Shown here piece by piece: positions 6,922-17,600 of a stretch of 64,000 bases of DNA. Position 1 is the first letter of the stretch. Every line of letters starts with the position of its first letter. The position numbers and the translations under genes were made by a program. Origin of the DNA: a virus. The stretch spans positions 94,813 through 158,812 of IMG/VR virus record IMGVR_UViG_3300033146_003955. One strand, written 5' to 3'. The notes beneath the pieces were generated by a model. It was given only the letters and a program-made list of their open reading frames with translations, did no database searches and was not told where the DNA came from.

Positions 6922-9900
6922 ATGGGCACAATGAATGCCTTAAAAATGCGTTTAGATTTTCTCTTTAATACTAAAGAAGCAGTTCAAGGTGTTGCCTCCC
7001 TGACTAAAGGTTTTAACAATTTTGGTAATACTCTTGATATAATGAAAAATTTTATACCTGTTCATGATAATATGACTGGATCAATTAATCAAATTAGTGA
7101 AAATTTGAAAAACGCTGTTGAATCAGGTAAAGAATACGGTGATGTTTTAAACAACTATATTAAGAGTGGAAATAGTATTGATGGATTAGCTGGAGGGATG
7201 GAGAGATTATATGAAGCACAAATAAAAGTAGGTCAATCTATTAAAACAGCAGGACAAATAGATATTTTAACAGGAGCAGTTAATGTTCTAGACCGAGCTT
7301 ATATTAATGCAGGTAGCAGTGCTAATCAACTCCATGAAATACTTAAAGGATTTGATCCTAAAGGTGATAGATTTAATTTTGGTGATCAATTAACTGAACA
7401 AATAATTGAATTGGAAGGAAGTAATGAAAAACTTGCTAAAGAGTTTAGAGAAGTAAATAGTGCTGCGGCTGAATTTAAGAAAAACCTTAATGGTAAACAG
7501 CTGGTACAATATAGCACATTAACTATGAAACTAGCAGAAGAATTCGCACACGGTACAATTAGTGCTAAAGCATATACCAAACAATTAGAACAATTAAACC
7601 ATAGAACTACGTTTTTAAATCAGACTCTCCCTAAATTAAAAGGTCAACTAGCAGGTTTAGCTGGTGGTACTCTATCTACAATGACTACTGCTTTAGGTGC
7701 TTTACGTATCATGGATGATGCTGTAAGTGCTCAAGCTCAAACAGTAGAAACAACTCATAGATTAGCTCTTGCTAATGCTACTGTATTTGAAGGTGCAGGA
7801 GAGAATGCAAAAAGTTTTACTAAAACAGTTATGGATATGAATAAAGCCGTTCGTGATGTTGGCACTCAAACAGGTGTATCAATGACAAGAGCTGCTGAAG
7901 CCATGAATTCTTTAGCTGCAGCTAGAGTTTCAGATAATATAGACGATTTGAATGAACTGGCTATTACATCAATTAGAATGTCACAGGCTTTTGGTATATC
8001 TGAAGGAGCGGCTGCAGATTTAATGAGGCAGCTTGTTCTCGTTGGTGGTTTAGACGTGGATAGTGTAAATGCAATGGCAGAGGAAATGGCAGATGTTCAA
8101 GCGGTATTCGGACTCACAGCAGAGGAAGCGACTGAAGTTACGGCACAAGTAGGGAAAGTGATAAATAGAATGACTGCGATGGGAGCCAACTCTATTAAGA
8201 ATGCAAAAATTGTAGCGAAAGAAGTTGCTAAAATGACTACATCATTTACTAAAGCTGGTCTAAGTGCTCAAGATGCTAGTGGTATGATTGATCGTTTTAT
8301 GGATCCAACTAAATTAGAAGATAATGTTCTTCTATGGCATAGTATGGGTATATCAGTTGCTGACGGTTTAGCTATGATGACTGGTGATGCGTCTGCTATG
8401 GAAGGTATGACAGAAAAGTTAACAGCAACCGCAGTTCAATTAAAAGAACAATATGGTGGGAATGCTCTCGCTCTTCAAGCTATGGCAGAAGCTCATGGTA
8501 TGACTATACAACAAATTAATCAACTAACTAATGCCCAAGAAAGACAAAAAAATATGTCTGCTGAAGAAATTAAAAAGATGGAAGAGCAAGCAACATTAGA
8601 ATCTCAAGCAGAACAAGCACGTCAATCTATGAAAGAATCATTAACACGTTTGGCGTTTATAGGTAATGTGTTGATGCAAACATTCCTTATGCCTCTTATA
8701 GATATCCTTACACCTATTGCGTCAAAGATAGCAAAAGTTGCCCAAGGTTTTACAGAATTTACTAAGAAGTTGGGACCTTTTGGCGGAGCCATTCGTGGTA
8801 CTATGGGTTTAATTATATTATTCACTGCTTTAACTAAAACAAATTTACTTAAACTGTTAATGCCAATTGGGAAATTAGGTGAAGGTTTTGGTGGTATGTT
8901 TGGTGGTATAGCTTCAGGCGCTAAAAAGGGTATTGCAGCTTTAGGTAAATTTGTTACGTTAGCTGCTGGAAAGTTAAAAAATAAAGCATTGAGTGAAGGA
9001 TTAGGCAAACTTGGTTCAAGTATGCAGAGTGTTGCAGGTGGTGATAATAGTAAAACTATAAAAGGTGGTGCATCAAATGCAATAGGTGATAAATCTATGG
9101 ACAATGGGACTGATGCTACAAGCAAATTAAGTAAAATAAATGGTAAAGGTTTAATGCAAGTCGGCATTGGTTTAGCTGCGATTGCTGCTGCTGTTTTTTT
9201 ATTAGCTCTTGCATTTAAAGTTTTAGTTGATGTTGTTCAAAATGCATCTGGACCAGATATGATTAAAGCTGGCCTTATCATGGCTTTAATGATGGTCGGA
9301 TTAGGAGCAGCAGCTTTTGCCTTAGGTAAAATATCCGCAGTTGCTGGTCCAGAAATAATGTTACTCGGCGGAGCGATGTTAATGGTTGCGGGATCCGTCG
9401 CTATATTAGCTGGAGCTTTCTGGCTTTTAAATGAAGTAATACAGAATGACGGTGGATGGAAAACATTTGGTATAATGGCTGCAATGATGGCCATATTAGT
9501 TGTAGCTGTATTGGCTCTGGCAGCTGCTGGGACTGCTGCTGCCGTACCATTAATTACACTTGGTGGAGCTATGTTAATGATTGCAGGATCAATAGCGATA
9601 CTTGGTGCTGGTTTATTTTTAATAGGTTGGGGTTTAGATAAAATAATTCAAGCTATATCTAAGACTGGTAAAGAGTTTGCAGAAGGTGCTAAAAATATGG
9701 CTGCTGGAATTTTTTCTCTACTTATACCATTGGGCTTATTAGGTATTGTTGGTGGAGCGGCAGCTCTTGGCTTGTCATTGTTTGCTATTGCTATGGCAGT
9801 TATTGGCTTAGCCGCTATGGCTCTAGTTATGATGTTTAATGTAATAAAAGATTCTATCACAGGATTTGTAGACGGATTAAGATATATAAGTGAAAATGCC

Positions 9901-10872
9901 GGAGTTGTTGTAGCAGGCCTTGCAGTATTAGGAGCCGGGCTTTTATTACTTGGTATTCAAGTCACACCAGTTATTCCCGCCTTATTAGGGGTTGGGCTTG
10001 CTTTTGTTATGATGGGAGCAGGTATGGCTTTGGTTGGTTTAGGGTTTAAATTCTTCAGTGAAGGTATTGCTAAACTTTCAGGTAATATCGGTACTCTTGC
10101 TTTAGGATTAATTCTTACGATAGCTGCTTTTACTGCTTTTGTGACGGCTATAAATTTCTTTATTGTACCGATAGCAACTGCTATTATTGCTATTGCCGCA
10201 TTAGGTGTAGCTACAATAATTCTTGGAGCAGGTATGGCTCTTTCCGGCCTTGGCATGCAACTTATGGCTAAAGGATTTGCATCTCTTACTGAACATTCTA
10301 AGACTATGTTGAATACATCAATAGAACTAGCAAAATCTTTAGTCGCATTAGCTGTTGGTATGGGTATTGCTGCCGCGATTATGATGCCTTTTGTTGGTAC
10401 TTTTGGAGCCGCTGCTATTACTCTTGGTTTATTTGCTCTCGTTGCTTTAAGCATAGGTGCTGCATTTAAAATGATGGGTACTGGAACACAATTATTAGCT
10501 AAAAATGCTGTTGGAGCAATAGAAGGCATAAAAGGAATTAAGTCGGAATTAGGTGGTATGAAAGATGTAGCCAAAGATTATATCAGTTCTATAGATGATA
10601 TAACAACATCATTTATTAAATTGGGCCAGGTTCAAGATAAAGGACTTAAAGGATTAAAAGCATACAAGAAGATTGTTCATGATATTCAAGTTGAAGTTAA
10701 AAAAAGCGGTGATGTTGATAAAGCTGCAGCTCAAATGGATACAGCTAATGAACATTTAAATAAAATATCCGGGTTTACTTCTAGAACAGCTCTTGCAGTT
10801 GAGAAGTTAGCAGATACTGTTAAGGGTGGCGGTAATAATTCTTTTGTAGCGACCATGGAAACTGGTCTTTAA
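6922..10872 (+). CDS. tail tape measure protein
   Basis: This 1316-residue protein has the typical make-up of a tape measure. The N-terminal helical, coiled-coil-like half (about 1-560) contains the TMP-like stretch with AAEAMNSLAAARV and GISEGAAADLMRQL. From about 565 there are many hydrophobic glycine/alanine-rich segments (for example near 745-770, 800-840, 850-875, 920-980, 990-1050 and 1060-1170) that could insert in the host membrane during DNA entry. It sets tail length by spanning the tube. It follows the hub gene by 12 nt with AGGAG. The antisense open frames across it reflect its composition. Confidence 0.9.
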   Translation: MGTMNALKMRLDFLFNTKEAVQGVASLTKGFNNFGNTLDIMKNFIPVHDNMTGSINQISENLKNAVESGKEYGDVLNNYIKSGNSIDGLAGGMERLYEAQIKVGQSIKTAGQIDILTGAVNVLDRAYINAGSSANQLHEILKGFDPKGDRFNFGDQLTEQIIELEGSNEKLAKEFREVNSAAAEFKKNLNGKQLVQYSTLTMKLAEEFAHGTISAKAYTKQLEQLNHRTTFLNQTLPKLKGQLAGLAGGTLSTMTTALGALRIMDDAVSAQAQTVETTHRLALANATVFEGAGENAKSFTKTVMDMNKAVRDVGTQTGVSMTRAAEAMNSLAAARVSDNIDDLNELAITSIRMSQAFGISEGAAADLMRQLVLVGGLDVDSVNAMAEEMADVQAVFGLTAEEATEVTAQVGKVINRMTAMGANSIKNAKIVAKEVAKMTTSFTKAGLSAQDASGMIDRFMDPTKLEDNVLLWHSMGISVADGLAMMTGDASAMEGMTEKLTATAVQLKEQYGGNALALQAMAEAHGMTIQQINQLTNAQERQKNMSAEEIKKMEEQATLESQAEQARQSMKESLTRLAFIGNVLMQTFLMPLIDILTPIASKIAKVAQGFTEFTKKLGPFGGAIRGTMGLIILFTALTKTNLLKLLMPIGKLGEGFGGMFGGIASGAKKGIAALGKFVTLAAGKLKNKALSEGLGKLGSSMQSVAGGDNSKTIKGGASNAIGDKSMDNGTDATSKLSKINGKGLMQVGIGLAAIAAAVFLLALAFKVLVDVVQNASGPDMIKAGLIMALMMVGLGAAAFALGKISAVAGPEIMLLGGAMLMVAGSVAILAGAFWLLNEVIQNDGGWKTFGIMAAMMAILVVAVLALAAAGTAAAVPLITLGGAMLMIAGSIAILGAGLFLIGWGLDKIIQAISKTGKEFAEGAKNMAAGIFSLLIPLGLLGIVGGAAALGLSLFAIAMAVIGLAAMALVMMFNVIKDSITGFVDGLRYISENAGVVVAGLAVLGAGLLLLGIQVTPVIPALLGVGLAFVMMGAGMALVGLGFKFFSEGIAKLSGNIGTLALGLILTIAAFTAFVTAINFFIVPIATAIIAIAALGVATIILGAGMALSGLGMQLMAKGFASLTEHSKTMLNTSIELAKSLVALAVGMGIAAAIMMPFVGTFGAAAITLGLFALVALSIGAAFKMMGTGTQLLAKNAVGAIEGIKGIKSELGGMKDVAKDYISSIDDITTSFIKLGQVQDKGLKGLKAYKKIVHDIQVEVKKSGDVDKAAAQMDTANEHLNKISGFTSRTALAVEKLADTVKGGGNNSFVATMETGL

Positions 10873-10889
10873 GGAGCATAATTAATAAT

Positions 10890-11567
10890 ATGAAAATAAT
10901 AAAATATTTATATGAACCCATACTTGAACTTCAATGTTCTACATGTATGGAAGAGCACACCATGCGTTTTGATATTTGTAAAGATTTTAAAAACGATGAA
11001 AATCATGAAGCTTTATACGTTGATTTAATAAGCGAATATACTCCTGGTTTTTTTGAGAGATTAAAGACTTTTTTTCATTATAGGAAGAATTGGAAAAAAT
11101 ATATAAATGGGAAAGAACAAACATATAACGGTATAACTCTTGATATTACACAAATTAGAGAAATGTACCCAATCTTAATAGACAAACTTTTAAAGTATGA
11201 AACTATAACTTTAAAGGATGTAGAAGAAATAGAAAGTTGGGACAATTTTCCAACTATAGAATATGATAAAGATGGATGGGCAGAACAAATTATATTTAAT
11301 GGAAATGATATTGTTTTATCTATTGAAGCTCACGAAAGTAATGGAAAAAATATAATTCAATTTTTTACTCTTGGCTATAGATTTTATGATGAGATGAAAC
11401 AGAAAGATATTAATAGACGTACATGGTATTACTTGATATATAAAAGTAAGGCAATGATTAGTAATTATGAAGGATTTATTGATTATAATAATACTAAGTT
11501 ATTTCTTTCAGTATTATACTATTTAATTAAAAATATGAACAAAGAAACAAACCAACTCAATAAATAG
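10890..11567 (+). CDS. protein between tape measure and baseplate genes, unknown
   Basis: This 225-residue acidic protein has CSTCMEEH near 16-23, a possible metal knuckle, and alternating helices; its N-terminus IIKYLYEPILELQC is strand-like. The RBS AAGGAG lies 13 nt before the ATG, rather far. Position between tape measure and baseplate genes suggests an assembly chaperone or hub accessory comparable in role to T4 gp26/gp28/gp51, but no sequence match to those is evident. Confidence 0.6.
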   Translation: MKIIKYLYEPILELQCSTCMEEHTMRFDICKDFKNDENHEALYVDLISEYTPGFFERLKTFFHYRKNWKKYINGKEQTYNGITLDITQIREMYPILIDKLLKYETITLKDVEEIESWDNFPTIEYDKDGWAEQIIFNGNDIVLSIEAHESNGKNIIQFFTLGYRFYDEMKQKDINRRTWYYLIYKSKAMISNYEGFIDYNNTKLFLSVLYYLIKNMNKETNQLNK

Positions 11568-11574
11568 CCTAATT

Positions 11575-11616
11575 TCTCAATTTATCTTAAGATAATAGTA
11601 AGTAATAAGTTGAGAG
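11575..11616 (+). promoter_or_regulatory. AAGATAA element within a palindrome and RBS-masking hairpin
   Basis: TTATCTTAAGATAA (11582-11595) is a perfect 14-bp palindrome containing AAGATAA, 28 nt before the ATG at 11623. TCTCAA (11575-11580) can pair with TTGAGA (11610-11615), which overlaps the GAGAGG ribosome binding site. The AAGATAATAGTA core is identical to that before 1213. Confidence 0.5.
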
Positions 11617-11622
11617 GTAAAA

Positions 11623-14600
11623 ATGGCTAATTGTGATAACACTTCTAATGATAGTGGTAACCTTGGCGTGGGACCAGGTGTTCCAAATCCTAATATTGAT
11701 TCTGAGATTTTAAAACCAGAACAAAATATCCCCCCTCGAGAAAGTTATAAATTGGGTGAAAATTTTTTAGAACCTGATAATAAAGCTCAGAAAGGTATAC
11801 GTACTTTAGGTTCTTTCGGTACTCAAAAAAATAAAAATGAAAATGACTTAACACTTCCAACTGGTCAGAGAATAAAAAATGAACAAGAAATACAGCAAGC
11901 TATAGAAAGAAGAGGTAAGGACGAAGCTGAACCTCAAATGCCTATATCTTCTACAAGTAAAATAGATGAAAAAATCACTCAAATAAAAGATTCTGAAACT
12001 AAAAAATCTGTTGATATTGCTAGCACAGAAACTCGACCAAATAAAAATTTAAATGAAATATCCATTTCTTCAGATTCTAAATTAAAAGAATTAAATTCAA
12101 TAAACATTAAATCTGATTCTAAAAAAGATGAGCAAGAAGTATTAGAAAGTGAAAATAGAGATATAAAAATAGGTGATCAAATAGATTTGGTAAGTAGTAG
12201 ACAGATTAAAGATTCTTCTATTACTATAACAGGTGAAAAAAATTTTAAAAAAGATGAAGTGGTGGAAGATACTAATACTCATGAGAAAAAAGATTCTCCA
12301 TCTATGGAAGTTAGCGGAGCTAACGGAAATCAAGTAAAAGTAGAAAATGATATAAATACAACTGCTCCTGTTGTAAATGATAAATTTTTTAATGAGAAGG
12401 ATTTAAATGTAGTTGATATATTTAAAAATTCTAAAAAAGACGAAGTTGTAAATGTACACGACTCAACTGGGAAAAAGTCCGAATCAGATTTGGGTCCAGA
12501 AGAAGATCACACTCTCAAGTTTGAGATGGATATACCTTCAACAATTTCAGTTAATAAAACTGAAGAAGAAATTGCTGGTACTATACCTACTGAAAAGACT
12601 GAAGAAGAAATTGCAGACACTACATCTACTGAAAAGACTGAAGAAGAAATTGCAGACACTACATCTACTGAAAAGACTGAAGAAGAAATTGCAGACACTA
12701 CATCTACTGAAAAAGATTTACAAGAAATTGCAGACACTATATCTACTGAAAAAGATTTACAAGAAATTGCAGACACTATATCTACTGAAAAAGATTTACA
12801 AGAAATTGAAGAAGCTACAGCGTCTCAGGGTAAACCAACTGATGTTCAAATAACAACAGAAGCATCCAGCTCTGTTAATGCTTCACCTATAACTATATTA
12901 GAAGCAGAAACAGGTGGAAGTGCTTTATCTTATAACGTAAACACTCCTGCTTCAGAACAAATAATAGAGAACGATTATGATACTACCTCGGTATTAAGAA
13001 ATAAAGATGTAGCTGACAATAGCGCCTCTCGTGCAGATTCTGAAGGTAACGTTACTTTTATTGATGAAAATGGGAATGTAAATACAACAATTAGAAAAAT
13101 TAAAGATTCAACAAATACTGTATCGGCGTTAGCTTCTGCTGGTTTTAATCCTACAACAACTAATGGCGAAATTGATACAGAATTGTATGACAATGCTGTT
13201 AAGGTACTATATGAGGACAATGTATTATCTAGTAATTATAGTACAAATAATAATGCTAATAAAAATTATGAATATGAATTAAATACTAACATAAAAGCTA
13301 ATAGAGAAATAGAATCTAATGAAGGTTTACTTGAAAAAGAAACATTAAAACAGGAAACAACAACTGATACCCATTCTAAAATAGGAGATGTGTTATCAGA
13401 TCCCGATCAAAGAAACGAGAGATACGATTATACAGAGTTGGAAAATGATGGGCAGGTAATAAAAGGAAGCGGCGATGCTATCGGTGCAAGAGATTTTAAA
13501 TCTATAGACGTAAGTAGTGATGGAATAATAAATCAAGAATTATATCCTAATGATCCTGTTAATATACCTGAAAGTGCTAATGTCATTGATAAAAATATAT
13601 CTAATATATATCATGAAAATTTTATATATGATGATTTTGGTAATGAAAGAAACACTGATATAAGTTCAGAATCTAATGTTGGTTTATTCGATAGTGAAAC
13701 TCCAAAAAAAGAAGTAACAGATCCAACAAATCAACTAAATTTAGAAAAACCTAATGATCAACTTCAAAATAGGCCAGAATACGTAGGTGATAATAATACA
13801 AATGATGAAATAAAAGGTATAAGAGATAATAAATTAAATGGTATAACAAATGAAAATATCATTCACTCAAATTATGAAGCTTCTATAAAAATTGATAATG
13901 CAGTATTAAATGCTGGTGAAGAAAGAGAAAGTGGTCAAGAAAATACTAATCATGATTATAGTAATTATATAAGTAGCAGAAATGTAGAAAACGATTTTAT
14001 AGATACTACTGTACATGAACAAAACACACCTCGTAAAACAGTTGTACCTCCTAATAATATAATTGGCAACACTGAACCTTTAACCCAATTACAAGACCGT
14101 TCGGAATACGTGGGTGACAACGATATAAACGATAGAATAAAAGGTGTAAGAGATAATAAACTAGATGGCATAACAAATGAAAATATTATTCACTCAAATT
14201 ATGAATCTGAATATAAAATAAATGAAGCAGCTCAGTTTAATGCTGTGACTACAGATGATGTTATTTCAGGTCAAGACAAGAGTAATTTTAATTATGATTC
14301 TGTACAAATTAAGAGACCGTATTCAAAATTATCAGAGAGTACAATAAATTCAGAATCATTTGTCCACGGTGTTACTCAAACTGATGAAACAAATGTTGTA
14401 TACCAAGACGATGATACTGATGGATATACTGGGCAAGTTAATGTCCAAGATGTTCTTACTGTAACTCGATTAGATAGAAACGTTGAATATACACTTAACG
14501 ATATAGATAAGACAAAATTAAAAATAGATGCAACTACAGTTAATAGCGAAGGTGATATTACAGATATTGATTTTAATAATTATAATCAACAACCTGGTGA

Positions 14601-17600
14601 TTTTGATGACGGAAATGCTAACGAATATATCCCCAACAGAGACGCTATAAATTATGTCATAGACGACCCGGCGACAGAAGATGTAAATGAGATGGCTGAT
14701 GCTGCTATATTCCAGAAACAACAAGTTGATAATTTTGACTATACAGATATATTAGTTAAGTCTTCAGGTAAGATTTCTGGTACTCCAAGTGTTAGAGGAG
14801 CAAAAGATTTCAGATATATTGGTGCATCAAAAGTACCTGGAAGTATTGCGACAACTTCAAATCAGAAATATGCTGATCTCTTAGATACAAAAAACATAGA
14901 TTATGGTTCTGCTAAAGTGGAAGAAGCTTTTCTTGCAGAATTTGGGTTGGAAACTATTGAGGAGTGGAAAACTCAAGGTGTTTATTTAGAAAACGTACGT
15001 AATAAAATTGGTGAAGTGGATTTTAATCTATATAGAGAAGACAACAATGGTGATTATTCGTCCATTCAAGAAACAACAAATTTTACATATAGTACGTTAG
15101 CTTCCGATGGTAGTGAAATAACTATCTTCAATATTAAAGAAGGTGATATCGCATCAAAAAATAGTTTCTATAAAACATTAGAAGGTAATAATGAATTTGG
15201 TGAAAATGATTATGCCTTCCCTACAGCTATTGCTATTAATAATAATGTTGATATAAATTCAGATAGATGGCAAGAAACTACATCACGTGATATAATAATG
15301 AGTGATTTATCAGAAGTAGATTGGTTTACATTGGTTGCTGCTGGAATGGGTGTTACGAGTGCTTTAAGTACAGCGTCTAATTTAGTGGATACTATTGAAG
15401 ATCTTAGTAATCCTCAAGGTTTTAGTGATTTCAGTATAAATGATGATACACAAAATGTGTTGAGACGGTTAACTTTCGTAAATGCAGCGTCTATAGTTTA
15501 TAATGTTAAAAGTAATATCACATTAGAAGGTAGTGCAGGTTCAGGTGTTCTTGGTTATGTTGATTCAGTTTCAGAAGTTGCAACTTCATTTGGAGCATTA
15601 CAAAACCACCCTGCTGCATGGACAATGTCTCGCCTAAGAGCTATTAATCCTAAAAATGAACGTGATGTATTACCAGCGACAAATGTTGCTATCCAAGGCT
15701 CACGAGGAGAAGTAAAGGGAGATGCTAGTGGAAATTGGAATGGATGGCTTGATGGTGAAGAGTGGGATATAGAAAATTCATTCGCAGCTAAATATTCTTC
15801 TATGGCAAATTTTCGGGATGCTGTTATAGAAGGAAAAGCTGGCCAGTTAAATATATTTAATAGTGATAGAAAAATACGGCCTAGTTCTGGTACAGAAGGC
15901 AAAGACGCTATGTCTTATGATGAGTGGGACGGTCAATGGACAGAAATTGATGGTATGACTTTTATAAATGAGTGGACTGGAAATGTTAATATAACCGCTA
16001 GTTGGTTACAACCAACAGAATATCAAGCTATTTATAATTTTAGTCAACATGTTAATGGAAAAGATAAAATTGATGTTGAAAAATTATGGAACATCAACAA
16101 AGATCGTACCAAACATAGAAAAGGTGCTTATACTAGTAAGTTGTGGGGTTTGGCAAGTGAATTTTTTACACCAAATGCTGATGGAATTTATAGACAGGAT
16201 CTTAATACTAATATAGAAAGTAATTTCAATTCCGCTAAAGATGATAATATTAATAATTTTCCAGCTCCGTTTACAACAAATAGTATCTATATGGCTGAAG
16301 ATGGTGATACCAAAGGTACGCTTGGAAGTTATAAAATTTTATTTCCAGATGTTGAAAAAGGATGGCACGCAAATAATACCACTTATTATATTAATAAAGA
16401 TGTTTTAACCAAAATAAATGATAAATCGACAAAAATATTTGATGGAATGTTTCATGTTAAATCTGATCAAACCTTCTACGGTGAGTTAATGGCTAATGCA
16501 TCACTTGGTGCCGGTAAAGTAATTTATACAGATTATAAAGGAAAATCATTAAATCCGACTGTAGATAATGAACTTGATATAGATCCTCACTTTATCGATG
16601 CTGGACTTAATGATATATTGATACCATTAACTGGTGTTGAAAATCTTACAGGTAAAGATTTGTTTTATAAAGAATTGATTAAAGATGATAAAAACGAAAA
16701 TTTAGAGGGTTTTAAACATTTTAATTGGACAAATTGGAAAAACAGTCAAGATAAGCATAATATATTTCAAGGGCTTTGGAATATAGATACTATGGCCGAG
16801 GGTAATGAAGCGGTTAATGAACGTATGGCTATCTCTAATATTAAAAGATACGAAACTATAAACATCTTCTATGACGAGTTGATGACTAATAAAACTAATA
16901 TTACAGAAAATAATTATCACCCTGAATATCAAGATGCAGAAGGTAATTTAGGTGATCCTCATCTCGGACAATTTCAAATTGATTATACTACTACTGGTGG
17001 TACAGAAACACCTATATATAATACTGGTATAGCTCATGCGCAAGGCAAAGATTTATTTGCTTATAATATGGCAACACAAACTTTTGGTAAAGAAGAAGAT
17101 TTATTTTCATGGTCACGTATTGGCTCTTTGAGTGAACAAGATACCGATTATAATTATTGGAATATGATGGGTATTATTAATAACGAAAATAGATTGGCTG
17201 GTGGAGAATTTCAAAATATTAAAACAATAAAAAATAGTATAAATATTGTTAATTTTAAATATCGAGGTAAGTTATCAGGTTCAGGATTAACAAATAAGTC
17301 TGCTAATAATAGATTTTCATACGATGATTTTAGATTTATGGATAGTAGTAATCAAATTACTAAAACTATAAATATATTAGATGAAAATGGAGCAATTACT
17401 AACAGCAATCTTGGTGAAGATTTAGCGTTTTTTAATGATGATAATTATGCTCTGTCTGCTCTTGCTGTTAATGTTCCTACTATTGTTGAATATGATAAAT
17501 TTACATTTGGAACAGATGAAACTGGTAGTAGAGATGGGATAACAGATAAATTAATAGAATCAGCTCCTTTCGCTCAATCTGCATTTGGAGGAACACAACC

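Noticed and set aside
8622-10574. Long open frames opposite to the tape measure gene
   Set aside because: They follow from the Ala/Gly/Ile-rich codons of the tape measure, have no RBS and give low-complexity proline/alanine proteins.
12452-12853. Open frame of 133 codons overlapping the 13-residue repeats
   Set aside because: It is a shadow of the tandem repeat in another frame, lysine/leucine-only, without RBS.
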